64,000 nucleotides of DNA from Bacteroidota bacterium (GTDB lineage: Bacteria > Bacteroidota > Ignavibacteria > Ignavibacteriales > Melioribacteraceae): positions 1 through 64,000 of the forward strand of contig JAHJUE010000029.1 in the NCBI GenBank assembly GCA_018829205.1, read 5' to 3'. Shown here in pieces: positions 55,349 to 64,000 of this stretch. Under the pieces are notes generated by a model that did not search any database, was not told the DNA's origin, and saw only the letters and a list, made by a program, of their open reading frames with translations. The position numbers and the translations under genes were made by a program. Within the stretch, counting starts at the first letter, position 1, and each line of letters opens with the position of its first letter.

Positions 55349-55483
55349 ATGAACCAATTCATTTATGTACGACAAGTCATTTAATTGATTTTTTATTGCT
55401 GTTTATAACTCTTAAATATTTGTATGCAAAACAATATTAACAGCGAACAAAAACAATGTATTTATTAAATATGCATTCGGCGT

Positions 55484-56473
55484 TCAATTAGTTTTTAATT
55501 GAACAAAGTTTTCCAAAAACCACTTATACGATTTTCTAATTCCGTCATCCAAACTTGTTTTATGTTTCCAGCCCAGATTATTAATTCTAGTTACATCCAT
55601 TAATTTACGGGGTGTACCGTCGGGCTTGGTTGAATTGTATTTAATTTTTCCTTTATAACCGGTAATGTTTTTAATGACATCAGCTAATTCGGCAATTGTT
55701 AAATCTTCACCGGTGCCTATGTTTATATGTGAAATTCCATTTTCATATAAATCTTTCGCGTTTATATTTTCGAGCAGAAATAAAATCGCTTCGGCTAAAT
55801 CTTCAACAAATAAAAATTCGCGTTTTGGAGTTCCGCTTCCCCATACTTCGACTTCGCTCAGCAACCCTTTTTCATCTGTACCCTGAGCTTGTCGAAGGGT
55901 GGCTTCATGGAATTTTCTTATAAGCGCCGGAAGAACATGAGATGTCTGCAGGTTAAAATTATCGTTTGGGCCGTAAAGGTTTGTAGGCATAACCGAATAA
56001 AAATTACAGCCGTACTGTCTGTAATAATTCTCGCATAGTTTAATTCCGGCTATTTTTGCGATTGCGTACGGTTCATTTGTAAATTCAAGCGAATCAGTCA
56101 ACAGGTATTCTTCCTTTAACGGTTGAGGCGCTAGTTTCGGATAAATACATGAGCTTCCCAAAAAAATTAATTTTTCAACCTTGTTTTCAAAAGCCGTATG
56201 AATAAGATTTGATTCAATCATCAGATTTTCATAAATAAAATCCGCGCGGTAAGTATTATTAGCGACAATACCCCCGACTTTAGCTGCGGCAATAATAACT
56301 ATATCCGGTCTTTCTTCTTTAAAGAACCGCTCTACTTCGTTTTGCCGTAATAGATTTAATTCTTCAAATGTTCTAGTTACTATATTATTATAATTCGACT
56401 CAGTAATTTTTTTTAATATAGCCGAGCCCACCATTCCTTTATGTCCGGCGAGATATATTTTTTTCTCTTTCAT
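55484..56473 (-). CDS. fcl: GDP-L-fucose synthase with an in-frame REP-like insertion
   Basis: 329 aa. NADP motif GHKGMVGSAI, catalytic YAIAKIAG, PTNLYGPNDNF and GTPKREFLFVEDLA fit Fcl/WcaG. It is slightly longer than usual because residues near 195-210 read LRQAQGTDEKGLL between KFHEAT and VEVWGSG, where family proteins are shorter. The codons for LRQAQG are the complement of CCCTGAGCTTGTCGAAGGG, a REP-type sequence. The insert is in frame and sits in a likely surface loop, so the enzyme is probably active. Confidence 0.93.
   Translation of the reverse strand: MKEKKIYLAGHKGMVGSAILKKITESNYNNIVTRTFEELNLLRQNEVERFFKEERPDIVIIAAAKVGGIVANNTYRADFIYENLMIESNLIHTAFENKVEKLIFLGSSCIYPKLAPQPLKEEYLLTDSLEFTNEPYAIAKIAGIKLCENYYRQYGCNFYSVMPTNLYGPNDNFNLQTSHVLPALIRKFHEATLRQAQGTDEKGLLSEVEVWGSGTPKREFLFVEDLAEAILFLLENINAKDLYENGISHINIGTGEDLTIAELADVIKNITGYKGKIKYNSTKPDGTPRKLMDVTRINNLGWKHKTSLDDGIRKSYKWFLENFVQLKTN
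55881..55899. repeat. REP-like repeat inserted in fcl
   Basis: CCCTGAGCTTGTCGAAGGG, in frame within fcl. I recognise the motif as a dispersed repeat in many bacteria that typically lies between genes and encodes LRQAQG when inserted in frame. No other full copy was seen in the window. Confidence 0.75.
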
Positions 56474-56475
56474 AC

Positions 56476-57240
56476 TTATTCTTTTTCCGCGGTGAATACA
56501 AAAGCTTTACCGTGTACAGTTATAATTTCATTCATTTCCATTTTAATATTTTTAAATCCAGCTTTTTCGAGCATCATTTCGAATTCATATTTTCCGTACC
56601 AGCGCAAGTAAATTTCGCCGATCATAGTATCAGTAAGTCTGTCGTTATCGTAAAGTTCATATTTATACAAACCTTTAATTAATTGTTCATCAATATTATT
56701 TTTATTGGATCCGTAAACAATTATTTTTTTACCGAGATGATTTTGAGCTTCGCGTCCTTTTACCCAAAGTCCGTCCTGGATTATATTATCTCTGTCCAGC
56801 GGACGGAATATATCAACAACAAATTTTCCGCCGGGAAGAAGGTGGTTGTAAATTTTTTTCATTGCGCGTAATGCTCTTTGAAAACTTGAAATTAATTGAA
56901 ATGATCCGCCGGCAATAAAAATAGTCTGGTATTGTTTTGGAAGATCAAGATCCGCGATATCCTGCATGTATAAATTGCTTTTTAATCCCATTGAATCAAT
57001 TTTCTTTTTGCATATTTCAAGCATTTCTTCGGAAACATCAACACCGTCAATCTGTACCCCTTCTTTTAAATATGGGAATAAAAGTCTCCCGGTTCCGCAT
57101 GCAAGTTCGAGAACGGGACCTTTGCTTTCTTCGGCGAATTTCTGATAATATTTAATATCATTTTCTTCTGATTCTATTAATGCGTCGTACCATTCGGCGA
57201 CAACGCCGCTGTAATGTTTTTGATTGATTGTATCGCTCAT
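56476..57240 (-). CDS. SAM-dependent methyltransferase
   Basis: 254 aa class I methyltransferase. Motif I VLELACGTGRLL (about 45-56), motif II IDGVDVSEEML and TIFIAGGSFQLI as motif IV. The substrate is unknown. It lies 2 bp upstream of fcl and 13 bp downstream of a DinB gene, so it may be co-transcribed with GDP-fucose genes by chance of position. Confidence 0.88.
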   Translation of the reverse strand: MSDTINQKHYSGVVAEWYDALIESEENDIKYYQKFAEESKGPVLELACGTGRLLFPYLKEGVQIDGVDVSEEMLEICKKKIDSMGLKSNLYMQDIADLDLPKQYQTIFIAGGSFQLISSFQRALRAMKKIYNHLLPGGKFVVDIFRPLDRDNIIQDGLWVKGREAQNHLGKKIIVYGSNKNNIDEQLIKGLYKYELYDNDRLTDTMIGEIYLRWYGKYEFEMMLEKAGFKNIKMEMNEIITVHGKAFVFTAEKE

Positions 57241-57253
57241 ATATTCCTTTAAA

Positions 57254-57739
57254 TTAATTATAACTCATTGCCGGGAAACCGAAATGTTTTCTTAATAAAG
57301 AAAGCTGCCCAATATGAAAAGATTCATGCTGAACTCCAAAAGTAATAGAACCCAAAAGTGTATCGTCATTTATTGGGAATTTAATTTCGGATAATGAATT
57401 TAATTTTTCCGAATTTATACTTTTAAAATTATTTATTAATAATTCTGTTGATTTATTCCACGCTTCAAGTATTTCATTAAGCGGCGGATATTCTTTAAAT
57501 CCGTCTATAGATTTTATATTCTTTGTTATCTCAAAATAAGGGGATTGTATTTCACTACCTATTATTTTTAAGAAAAAATATCTTGCGTCTACCAAATGAA
57601 TAAGAATAAAAATCATAGAATTTGTTTTGTTATTTATTCTATTTTCAGCTGTCGATTGATCAATGTTTTCAAAGCAATTATTTACCAGTCTTGAATTAAG
57701 CTCAATTGTTTTTATTAATGATATTAATTTCTCGTTCAT
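57254..57739 (-). CDS. DinB-family protein (1)
   Basis: 161 aa four-helix DinB-like protein. Likely metal-ligand His residues occur in ILIHLVDARYF (about 47) and GVQHESFHIGQL (about 138). Members are thiol-dependent metalloenzymes or of unknown role. It ends 13 bp before the methyltransferase gene and is paralogous to the next gene. Confidence 0.82.
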   Translation of the reverse strand: MNEKLISLIKTIELNSRLVNNCFENIDQSTAENRINNKTNSMIFILIHLVDARYFFLKIIGSEIQSPYFEITKNIKSIDGFKEYPPLNEILEAWNKSTELLINNFKSINSEKLNSLSEIKFPINDDTLLGSITFGVQHESFHIGQLSLLRKHFGFPAMSYN

Positions 57740-57748
57740 TTGTTTCTC

Positions 57749-58285
57749 TTAAATGCCGGGTATATATCGTTCTTTAATTATCGTTAAATGATGAAGCTCG
57801 TGACCTGCTAAAATAAAAGGAAAACATTTTACTATAAAGTTTTTGCCGCCCGATAAACCAATTCGTTCCCATGCCTCATCGCTCAATGATTTAAATAATA
57901 AAATTGAAGCCTGGTGAACAGCATTATATTGTTCAATTAAAGCGGTAATACCCTGAGTATTAAAATCCCCCTCTTTTACATATGCATCATGATCAAACTG
58001 GGGTATATCGGTTTTATCATTTCTTGCAATTCTTAATGCGCGGTCTGCAAAAATTCTTTCCGTATCAATTATATGTCCGAGCACTTCTTTTATACTCCAC
58101 TTTCCCTCTGCGTATTTATATTCCGCCTGTTTATCTGATAATCCGGATAAAAGATTATTAATCTGGTTTTTGTTGGAGACAAGGATTTCGAAAATATCGC
58201 CGTCGGGGACAATGCTTGTATATCTTTGATAATATTCCGGGTAAAAATTTTCGGAAGGTAAAGTCAGCATAATAATTCTCATCAT
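57749..58285 (-). CDS. DinB-family protein (2)
   Basis: 178 aa DinB_2-type protein. The EVLGHIIDTERIF and AGHELHHLTIIKER motifs hold the three metal His residues. The conserved WSIKEVLGHIIDTERI segment is typical of the family. A second Met (residue 6) is a possible start. It is adjacent to the other DinB gene (9 bp), so it may be an old tandem duplication. Confidence 0.88.
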   Translation of the reverse strand: MMRIIMLTLPSENFYPEYYQRYTSIVPDGDIFEILVSNKNQINNLLSGLSDKQAEYKYAEGKWSIKEVLGHIIDTERIFADRALRIARNDKTDIPQFDHDAYVKEGDFNTQGITALIEQYNAVHQASILLFKSLSDEAWERIGLSGGKNFIVKCFPFILAGHELHHLTIIKERYIPGI

Positions 58286-58432
58286 TTAGTTTAAACGAAG
58301 GTTAAATTTATTAAAAAAATTATACTTTTTTGAAATATAAATACAATTAAGGGATTTTTTTTCTAATTATTTTGTTGTAAAATAAAATAGAATATTCGGA
58401 TTCAACAGTTATTTATAATAAAGGGGATTAAA

Positions 58433-59353
58433 ATGAAGTTAACAAGAAAAAATTTCTTAAAATCCACACTTCTTTTAGGCGGGGGATTATTATTACCAGT
58501 TGGCAAAATAAACGCTATGAATAAGTTTTTAAATGAAGAATCAAAATTAAAAGTAATCCGCGGGAATGCAGGCATCTATTTCGGCGGCGGCGGTACGATT
58601 GGCTGGTATTCCGACACCGACGGTGTTGCGGTTATTGATACTCAATTTCCGAAAGACGCTGAAATATTTCATATTGATTTGAAAAAACGAAACGAAAGGA
58701 AAATTGATTTACTTTTTAACACTCATCATCACAAGGATCATACATCTGGTAATTATTATTTTAAAGATTATGTAGATACGATTATAGCCCATGAAAACTG
58801 TCCCATACTTCAAAAAGAAAGAAACACGGAAAAAGGGAAAGAAGAATTGGTTGTAACGGCAAATAAAACATTTAAAGATAAAATGACTTTTGAACTTGGG
58901 AAACAGAAAATTCATGCTTACCATTATTTTAACGCGCACACCGGAGGTGATGCTATATATCATCTCGAAAATGAAAATGTAGTACATATGGGCGATTTGG
59001 TATTTAACGGATTTTATCCGGTGATTGACATTGACGGCGGGGCATCTTTAACCGGTTGGGCGGATTATTTAAACAAAGTTATAGATCAATTTAGTGACGA
59101 TACAATATTTATATATGGTCACGGCAGCAATGCGATTGAATCTTTCGGCGGGAAAGAGCCTTTAAAATTAATGGCTGATTATGTTATAAAATTAAAAGAA
59201 TTTGCAGAAAAAGAATTTAAAGCCGGAAAAACAAAAGAAGAATTTATGGAAAACACATCAATTCCAGGCGTTACAAACAGGGTGGAAAAATGGCCGGGCG
59301 CATTAAAATATAATCTTGAAATGGGTTATAGATTTGTTTCTGAAAAAATGTAA
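58433..59353 (+). CDS. Secreted metallo-beta-lactamase-fold hydrolase
   Basis: 306 aa. The N-terminal signal has TRKNFLK followed by a hydrophobic core, resembling a Tat signal with Lys in place of the second Arg. Metal motif HHHKDH (about 98-103), then His in HTGGD, Asp in GDLVF and His in GHGS complete the two-metal site. It probably acts outside the cytoplasm on an ester or lactone. The gene is solitary. Confidence 0.88.
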   Translation: MKLTRKNFLKSTLLLGGGLLLPVGKINAMNKFLNEESKLKVIRGNAGIYFGGGGTIGWYSDTDGVAVIDTQFPKDAEIFHIDLKKRNERKIDLLFNTHHHKDHTSGNYYFKDYVDTIIAHENCPILQKERNTEKGKEELVVTANKTFKDKMTFELGKQKIHAYHYFNAHTGGDAIYHLENENVVHMGDLVFNGFYPVIDIDGGASLTGWADYLNKVIDQFSDDTIFIYGHGSNAIESFGGKEPLKLMADYVIKLKEFAEKEFKAGKTKEEFMENTSIPGVTNRVEKWPGALKYNLEMGYRFVSEKM

Positions 59354-59380
59354 AAATTCTAATATTCCGCAATTAAAATC

Positions 59381-59455
59381 TTTGTGTCATTGTGCCTTAG
59401 TGGCAATATCCAATTTATTCTTTTAGCCGCTGAGACACAAAGGCACCAAGACAAA
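59381..59455. repeat. Degenerate inverted repeat of CTTTGTGCC type
   Basis: The left arm is 59381-59404 (TTTGTGTCATTGTGCCTTAG...) and the right arm 59426-59455. They are imperfect inverted copies containing GTGCCTT, TTTGTGTC and GGC blocks. A related fragment lies near 54160. It fills the gap between the beta-lactamase-fold gene and the SIR2 gene and may be a decayed palindromic element. Confidence 0.55.
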
Positions 59456-59481
59456 ATTGTACATATTAATTATTTCTTTTA

Positions 59482-60603
59482 CTAAATTAATAAACTTTTC
59501 ATCAATTCATCATTAGTTACAAGATCTTCAAATGAACAATCAATAAAGGTTATTTTTTTACTCAAGGAATAATAATTTAATCTTAGTATCTCTTCCTTTT
59601 TTGTATTTACAACAACAACTTCAATATCATCCATTTTTTGTTTCTTGAATAACGCTTTTACATGAACATCCGCATCGGAAAGCGAGTAGCCGATAAACAC
59701 AATTTTTTTTGTAGCGCGAATTTCCCGCGAAGCTTCGCTTAGCAATTGAGTAGTAACGGGATGATTTAATGATTTTACATATGAAGGGGGCATTATCACG
59801 GTCTGAAAATCAGTCCCGTCAATTGGACACGTAAATTCATATTCTTCATTATCGGGATAAGTGTAACCCAGAAATTTTCCTTTATCTAAATCTATTTTTC
59901 TATCCCATGGAGTTAATAAACTTTGATTGCAGCAGTTGCAGTATTTCCAGTTTAAACTTCCGTGTACCTTTAGAATCTTAATCGCAACAGGCTCAATATC
60001 ATTTTCAACTTCTATTGGTTCACGAGGGTTTACCCACTTGGCAAATTTAACTTTCGTATTTGTTTCGTCGTAATTCAAAAAATGGAAACAATAATCTATA
60101 TAACCAAAATTCTTGAATAAAAACCCGAATGAATGTTCCAGCAGTGTATCGTAATTTAACGTGATAATTGAAACGTTGCTGTTATATTTTTTAACGGCTT
60201 CCCAGAAATGATGATAATACTTACTTGGTTTATCGGTTTCAAGATTTACAACGAAGTGTATAAGCTTTATCAAAAACTCTTTTATTTCACGTAGTTTACT
60301 ATTTGTATATTTTGCGTTCAGACTTTCGTTTTGCTGTATAAAATAATCAAGAAACCCAAATACGGCTTCCAGGTTCGGGTAAATTTTTTCTTTTGAGGAA
60401 TAAGAAAAATTCTCATCAATAAATTCTAAAACTTGTTTACCTATTAATGAATTTTTTATATGCCCGTTTTTATCCTCAATTATCATAGGAAGAATATGTC
60501 TCTGAAGAGGCACGCCGTCGGGGTGCGAAGCGCCGGCGCCGAGGACAAATACAACATCCCGCTTCGGCTGATATTTTAAAAATTTTAACCGCTTATTTTC
60601 CAT
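59482..60603 (-). CDS. SIR2-domain protein
   Basis: About 373 aa from ATG 60603. A GTG two codons upstream is possible. The N-terminal NAD-binding motif VLGAGASHPDGVP, the ITLNYDTLLE motif, KVHGSLNW with a catalytic-type His, a zinc-like CNCC...CPID cluster and a C-terminal IGYSLSDADVHV mark the SIR2-like family used in standalone anti-phage NADases as well as in other roles. There is no second effector domain. The gene is monocistronic. Confidence 0.85.
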   Translation of the reverse strand: MENKRLKFLKYQPKRDVVFVLGAGASHPDGVPLQRHILPMIIEDKNGHIKNSLIGKQVLEFIDENFSYSSKEKIYPNLEAVFGFLDYFIQQNESLNAKYTNSKLREIKEFLIKLIHFVVNLETDKPSKYYHHFWEAVKKYNSNVSIITLNYDTLLEHSFGFLFKNFGYIDYCFHFLNYDETNTKVKFAKWVNPREPIEVENDIEPVAIKILKVHGSLNWKYCNCCNQSLLTPWDRKIDLDKGKFLGYTYPDNEEYEFTCPIDGTDFQTVIMPPSYVKSLNHPVTTQLLSEASREIRATKKIVFIGYSLSDADVHVKALFKKQKMDDIEVVVVNTKKEEILRLNYYSLSKKITFIDCSFEDLVTNDELMKSLLI

Positions 60604-60674
60604 AATCACATTTATAATTTACAAGCTATATAAATAAGCGAATTAAAATTAAAATCAATAGAAGAAAATTATTT

Positions 60675-61739
60675 TTATATTTTATTTTTATTGATACCGC
60701 TTGTCTCAATATCCAGAAGTTTCTTTTTGCGCCATACTTTGCCGCCGTAACCGCGCAAATTTCCGTCCTTGCCTATTACGCGATGGCATGGTATAACAAT
60801 ACCAATTGAGTTGAATCCGTTTGCGTTTGCGACGGCTCTTTGCGCTGAGGGATTGCCAATTCTTTCGGCTAATTCTTCATAACAAATTGTTTGTCCGTAA
60901 GGAATTTTTAATAATTGATTCCATACATTTTTCTGAAATTCCGTTCCAGTCATTTTAAACGGAGTCTTAAATTCAGATAGTTTTCCTTCAAAGTATAAAT
61001 TAAGTTCATTTTCAATTTGTGATATAAATTTATGTTTCGATAAAACGGGTACTGCTTTATTCCCTTTTATTATTCTTTTCATTTGAGTTTTTAACATTCG
61101 TCTGTCTTCAAACTCAAGAAGGTAAATACCGTCGTCCATAGCACAGACAATCATTGGTCCAAGCAAGGCATTAATTTTATCAACAGAAAGAAAATTTATA
61201 TTTTTACTTTTTGTCGGGGTTTTGCCTGTAAAATTTTTCATCGCATCAATAAATCCGCTAAGCGATTCGTAACCCTGCGCAAATGCTGCCTGGGTCATAG
61301 ACTCTCCTTTTTTCATTTCATTTAAAGCATACTTCAGTCTTACTTTTCTAATATAACTTAGAAATGTCATATTATATTTTTTTTTGAACCAGCGTCTGAC
61401 TGATGTCGGGTCAATACCCATAAGTTTTATTTCTTCGTCGCTCCATTTTTTGGAATTATTATTTTCGATTTCAGTAATTAGAATTTTGATCCACGGCGGG
61501 GTAATTTCGTCATGATTTTCCGGTTTGCAGATTTTACACGGTCGGTAGCCGTTATCAGACGCTAATTTAAACGAAGGAAAGAATTCTACATTTTCAAATT
61601 TCGGTTTTCTGGCTCTGCATGTAGGTCTGCAGAATACACCTGTAGTTTTCACTCCAACGTAAAAAATTCCTTCGAATGATGAATCTTTATTAAGCAGCGC
61701 CTGATACATTACGCTTGTTCTGGGTAATTGATTATTCAT
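60675..61739 (-). CDS. ada: Bifunctional Ada: methylphosphotriester and O6-methylguanine repair, AraC-type regulator
   Basis: 354 aa. The N-terminal Ada zinc domain has Cys37, Cys41, Cys68 and Cys71. An AraC-type helix-turn-helix (about 85-165: SMTQAAFAQGYESLSGF) and a C-terminal methyltransferase domain with active-site PCHRV (Cys about 322) follow. It accepts methyl groups and activates the adaptive response. The long gap 61740-62043 upstream contains its promoter region and the rsmG terminator, and no gene. Confidence 0.95.
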   Translation of the reverse strand: MNNQLPRTSVMYQALLNKDSSFEGIFYVGVKTTGVFCRPTCRARKPKFENVEFFPSFKLASDNGYRPCKICKPENHDEITPPWIKILITEIENNNSKKWSDEEIKLMGIDPTSVRRWFKKKYNMTFLSYIRKVRLKYALNEMKKGESMTQAAFAQGYESLSGFIDAMKNFTGKTPTKSKNINFLSVDKINALLGPMIVCAMDDGIYLLEFEDRRMLKTQMKRIIKGNKAVPVLSKHKFISQIENELNLYFEGKLSEFKTPFKMTGTEFQKNVWNQLLKIPYGQTICYEELAERIGNPSAQRAVANANGFNSIGIVIPCHRVIGKDGNLRGYGGKVWRKKKLLDIETSGINKNKI

Positions 61740-61941
61740 AGATCAAAGATAAAAATGTTGAAGATATTCCGCTTCCGAAAAATTGACAAGTATTTTTTGC
61801 AATTATAATTTTATTTGAGAAATAATTTAGCGGGTTAAAAGAATAAATGCTTTTTGTATAAATTGAGTAAAAGTGATTATACTTTTTTAATGCTTATGTG
61901 AGAGAAAATATTGTTTCTTACTTATTACTATTTATTAAAAA

Positions 61942-61967
61942 TAAAAATGCCGGGAATGAACCCGGCA
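61942..61967 (-). terminator. Rho-independent terminator of mnmG-rsmG
   Basis: On the minus strand TGCCGGG pairs with CCCGGCA around a 6-base loop, then TTTTTA. It lies 76 bp after the rsmG stop. Confidence 0.88.
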
Positions 61968-62043
61968 ATTCTATATCATAAATTTATTTTTTATTATTAG
62001 GTATATTTTTCAATTTTAAAACTGATTATGCAACGATTAAATA

Positions 62044-62724
62044 TTATTTAGTCAATTCAAGAAGAATCAGTTTTTTACCTTTTTGATTTCTGACATTATT
62101 AGGTTTATATGAAAGTTCAAACACGGTTGATTTTTTTATATATGCTTTATATTTCATTTCCGCCGTTTGGAATTCAGAGTCAAGATCACCGCCTTTAACC
62201 GCAATAATAAATGCTTTATCTTTAATAAGCGGAATTGAATATCTAAAAAGAATTATTAACGGTACGGTTGCCCGGCTGACAATTAAATCAAATGAGTCTT
62301 TGTGTTTTTCTTTAAACTCCGGACTTTCTACTCTATTATTTTCAGCAACAACATTGCTTAATCGAAGGTGTTTAATAAATCCTTGAACGGCTTCAATTTT
62401 TTTAGCCGTAGAATCAGCCAAAACTCCCCGCATTAATGGACGCATAATTGCAAGAGGAATTCCCGGGAAACCGCCCCCTGTTCCAATATCAAGAAACTTA
62501 TTAACTTTTTCGGGGAGATATTCCGAAATTAGAGAAGAAATAAAAATATGATTTTCCACAATTTTTGTTATATCGCGGCGTGAGATTAAATTTACACTTT
62601 CATTTTTTTCCGTTACAAGAGATGCAAAATGCGCAAGCCTTTCAATTTGATATTCATCGGGATTAAGGCTGTTTTCCCAAAATAACATTTTCAGTTCGCG
62701 TAAATACTGTTCTTGTTGATCCAA
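62044..62724 (-). CDS. rsmG: 16S rRNA (guanine527-N7)-methyltransferase
   Basis: 226 aa. SAM motif FLDIGTGGGFPGIPLAI (about 76), SRATVP and the N-terminal NLISRRD are typical of RsmG/GidB. It methylates G527 of 16S rRNA. It follows mnmG by 16 bp, the usual gidA-gidB pair. Confidence 0.95.
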   Translation of the reverse strand: MDQQEQYLRELKMLFWENSLNPDEYQIERLAHFASLVTEKNESVNLISRRDITKIVENHIFISSLISEYLPEKVNKFLDIGTGGGFPGIPLAIMRPLMRGVLADSTAKKIEAVQGFIKHLRLSNVVAENNRVESPEFKEKHKDSFDLIVSRATVPLIILFRYSIPLIKDKAFIIAVKGGDLDSEFQTAEMKYKAYIKKSTVFELSYKPNNVRNQKGKKLILLELTK

Positions 62725-62740
62725 AAAAAGACCTCGAAAA

Positions 62741-64000
62741 TTAGTTTCTTAAATATACTAATAAAATTGAAATATCTGAAGGCGAAACACCTGAAATTCT
62801 AGATGCCTGCCCAATTGACCGCGGTTTAATTTTTGATAATTTTTCGCGGCCCTCACGTGAAATAGAGTTTATATTTAAATAATCAAAGCTGCTAGGTATT
62901 TCTTGATTCTCTAATTTTTCCATTCTTGCTATTAATTCCATTTGACGTTTTATATATCCTTCAAACTTAAACTCTATTTCTACTTGTTCTAAAGCTTTTA
63001 GATCGGATTTTAAGTTGTTAACTACCGGGTGTTCATTTTCATCAATTCTATCTAAAAGATCGTTAAGATTTATATTGGGTCGTTTTACAAGGTTGTTTAT
63101 AGGCTGCACCTGATCAATTTCTGCAGAACCATTTTCCTGTAAAAGTTGATTTACTTTATTTGGGTGAAGTTTTATTCCGCTTAATTCAGCGGAACTTTTT
63201 ATAATTAATTTTTCCCGTTCAATTAATTCTTCAAAAAGATCTTGTGAAATTAATCCCAGTTCATACCCTTTTTTTAATAATCTTCTATCGGCATTATCCT
63301 GACGTAAAAGGAGTCTATGCTCAGCGCGCGAAGTAAACATTCTATAAGGTTCTAGAGTTGATTTTCCAACAAGATCGTCAATTAAAACTCCAATGTATGC
63401 TTCGCTTCTTTTAAGTATAAAATCTTCTTTTCCCTGTATTTTTAATGCCGCGTTTATTCCGGCCATTAATCCCTGTCCGGCGGCTTCTTCATATCCTGAA
63501 GTTCCGTTTATTTGTCCGGCAAAATATAATCCTTTAATTAATTTTGTTTCCAATGTTAGGTCAACCTGGTAAGGCGGAAAATAATCATACTCAACCGCGT
63601 AGGCAGGACGTACCATTTCGGAATTTTCCAAACCTTTAATTTTATGAAGAGCTTCAAGCTGAATTTCTACCGGCAAAGAAGAAGAAAATCCGTTTAAATA
63701 AATTAATGGATCATCTAAACCTTCGGGCTCAATAAAAAGCTGATGCCGGGGTTTATCTGCAAACCTAACAATTTTGTCCTCTATAGAGGGACAATATCTG
63801 GGTCCGGCGCCATTAATAATTCCTGTAAATAAAGGTGATCGGTCAAATCCTTTTTCAAGTATTTTATGAACCGCTTCATCAGTATAGGTAATATGACAGC
63901 TAATTTGTGGAAGATAAGGGAACAGTTTTTTATCGGTTCTTAAAGAAAATGGCTGAGGATTTTCGTCCCCGGGCTGTTCTTCGAGAATATCAAAATTAAT
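62741..64000 (-). CDS. mnmG: tRNA uridine 5-carboxymethylaminomethyl modification enzyme (partial, 5' end outside window)
   Basis: 420 codons are open to the right edge. The start must lie outside the window, since the family has about 620 residues. Visible motifs include [45 protein letters not shown] (FAD end), [19 protein letters not shown] and the C-terminal [31 protein letters not shown] region. With MnmE it modifies wobble uridine of tRNAs. Transcribed with rsmG. Confidence 0.96.
   Translation of the reverse strand: MNFDILEEQPGDENPQPFSLRTDKKLFPYLPQISCHITYTDEAVHKILEKGFDRSPLFTGIINGAGPRYCPSIEDKIVRFADKPRHQLFIEPEGLDDPLIYLNGFSSSLPVEIQLEALHKIKGLENSEMVRPAYAVEYDYFPPYQVDLTLETKLIKGLYFAGQINGTSGYEEAAGQGLMAGINAALKIQGKEDFILKRSEAYIGVLIDDLVGKSTLEPYRMFTSRAEHRLLLRQDNADRRLLKKGYELGLISQDLFEELIEREKLIIKSSAELSGIKLHPNKVNQLLQENGSAEIDQVQPINNLVKRPNINLNDLLDRIDENEHPVVNNLKSDLKALEQVEIEFKFEGYIKRQMELIARMEKLENQEIPSSFDYLNINSISREGREKLSKIKPRSIGQASRISGVSPSDISILLVYLRN

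Noticed and set aside
62741-63676. A 311-aa start for the right-edge gene
   Set aside because: The frame stays open to 64000 with clear MnmG sequence, so the Met at 63676 is internal.

Overview
The window is AT-rich bacterial chromosome from the Bacteroidota/Chlorobi group, most likely an Ignavibacteriales-like, facultatively anaerobic, denitrifying or nitrite-ammonifying organism. The clues are a C-terminal T9SS sorting domain with the NYPNPFNPST motif, a TonB receptor with a carboxypeptidase-regulatory N-terminus, a clade II (Sec/lipoprotein) nosZ cluster, PEGA-domain kinases and several sigma-54 activators. This placement rests on gene content only. I see no rRNA, tRNA, CRISPR array or intact insertion sequence.

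1-25.9 kb is respiratory. A minus-strand operon (5370 to beyond 1) encodes an FAD/ferredoxin-type oxidoreductase, Rieske protein, fused cytochrome b, a tetraheme cytochrome c and a multiheme lipoprotein that runs off the left edge. Upstream of it lies a two-component system whose kinase carries a CXXCH haem motif in its sensor domain and whose NtrC-type regulator has an altered GAFTGA loop. mobA follows, then the ammonifying nitrite reductase operon (napH-like, nrfH, nrfA). Divergent from that is an unusual ferredoxin. Next come a TonB receptor, an unknown small membrane protein, and the nitrous oxide reductase operon (rrf2, cytochrome c, nosZ, nosB, nosL, nosD, nosF, nosY, ric/scdA, methyltransferase), closed by a second Rrf2 gene. 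Three promoters (nrf, ferredoxin, rrf2-nos) share one architecture: a -35, a 17-bp spacer, a -10, and immediately afterwards the dyad AATCAGA-N8-TCTGATT. This suggests a single repressor, probably the Rrf2 protein at 17178, controls the whole nitrogen-oxide respiration set.

26-38 kb holds small hypothetical genes and a tightly overlapping four-gene operon: C39-like peptidase, ATP-grasp ligase, GCS2-type carboxylate-amine ligase and N-formylglutamate amidohydrolase. This looks like a system that builds and trims an unknown amide or peptide. It is followed by two MscS channels, CorA, an aldehyde dehydrogenase, an RlpA-like protein and a HIT-like DUF4922 protein.

38-51.5 kb is signalling: a PAS kinase / sigma-54 regulator / STAS / REC-PP2C phosphatase operon, a U32 peptidase, and a block with a GAF sigma-54 activator, PEGA Ser/Thr kinase, T9SS-exported kelch protein, DUF5683-type membrane protein and a lipoprotein with tandem regulatory folds.

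51.5-64 kb is mixed housekeeping and accessory DNA: PhzF, an inosine/xanthosine triphosphatase-like protein, an esterase with a starch-binding-like domain, GDP-fucose synthesis (gmd, fcl; fcl carries an in-frame REP-like insertion), a methyltransferase, two DinB proteins, a metallo-beta-lactamase-fold enzyme, a SIR2-domain protein, Ada, and rsmG with the 3' two-thirds of mnmG at the right edge.
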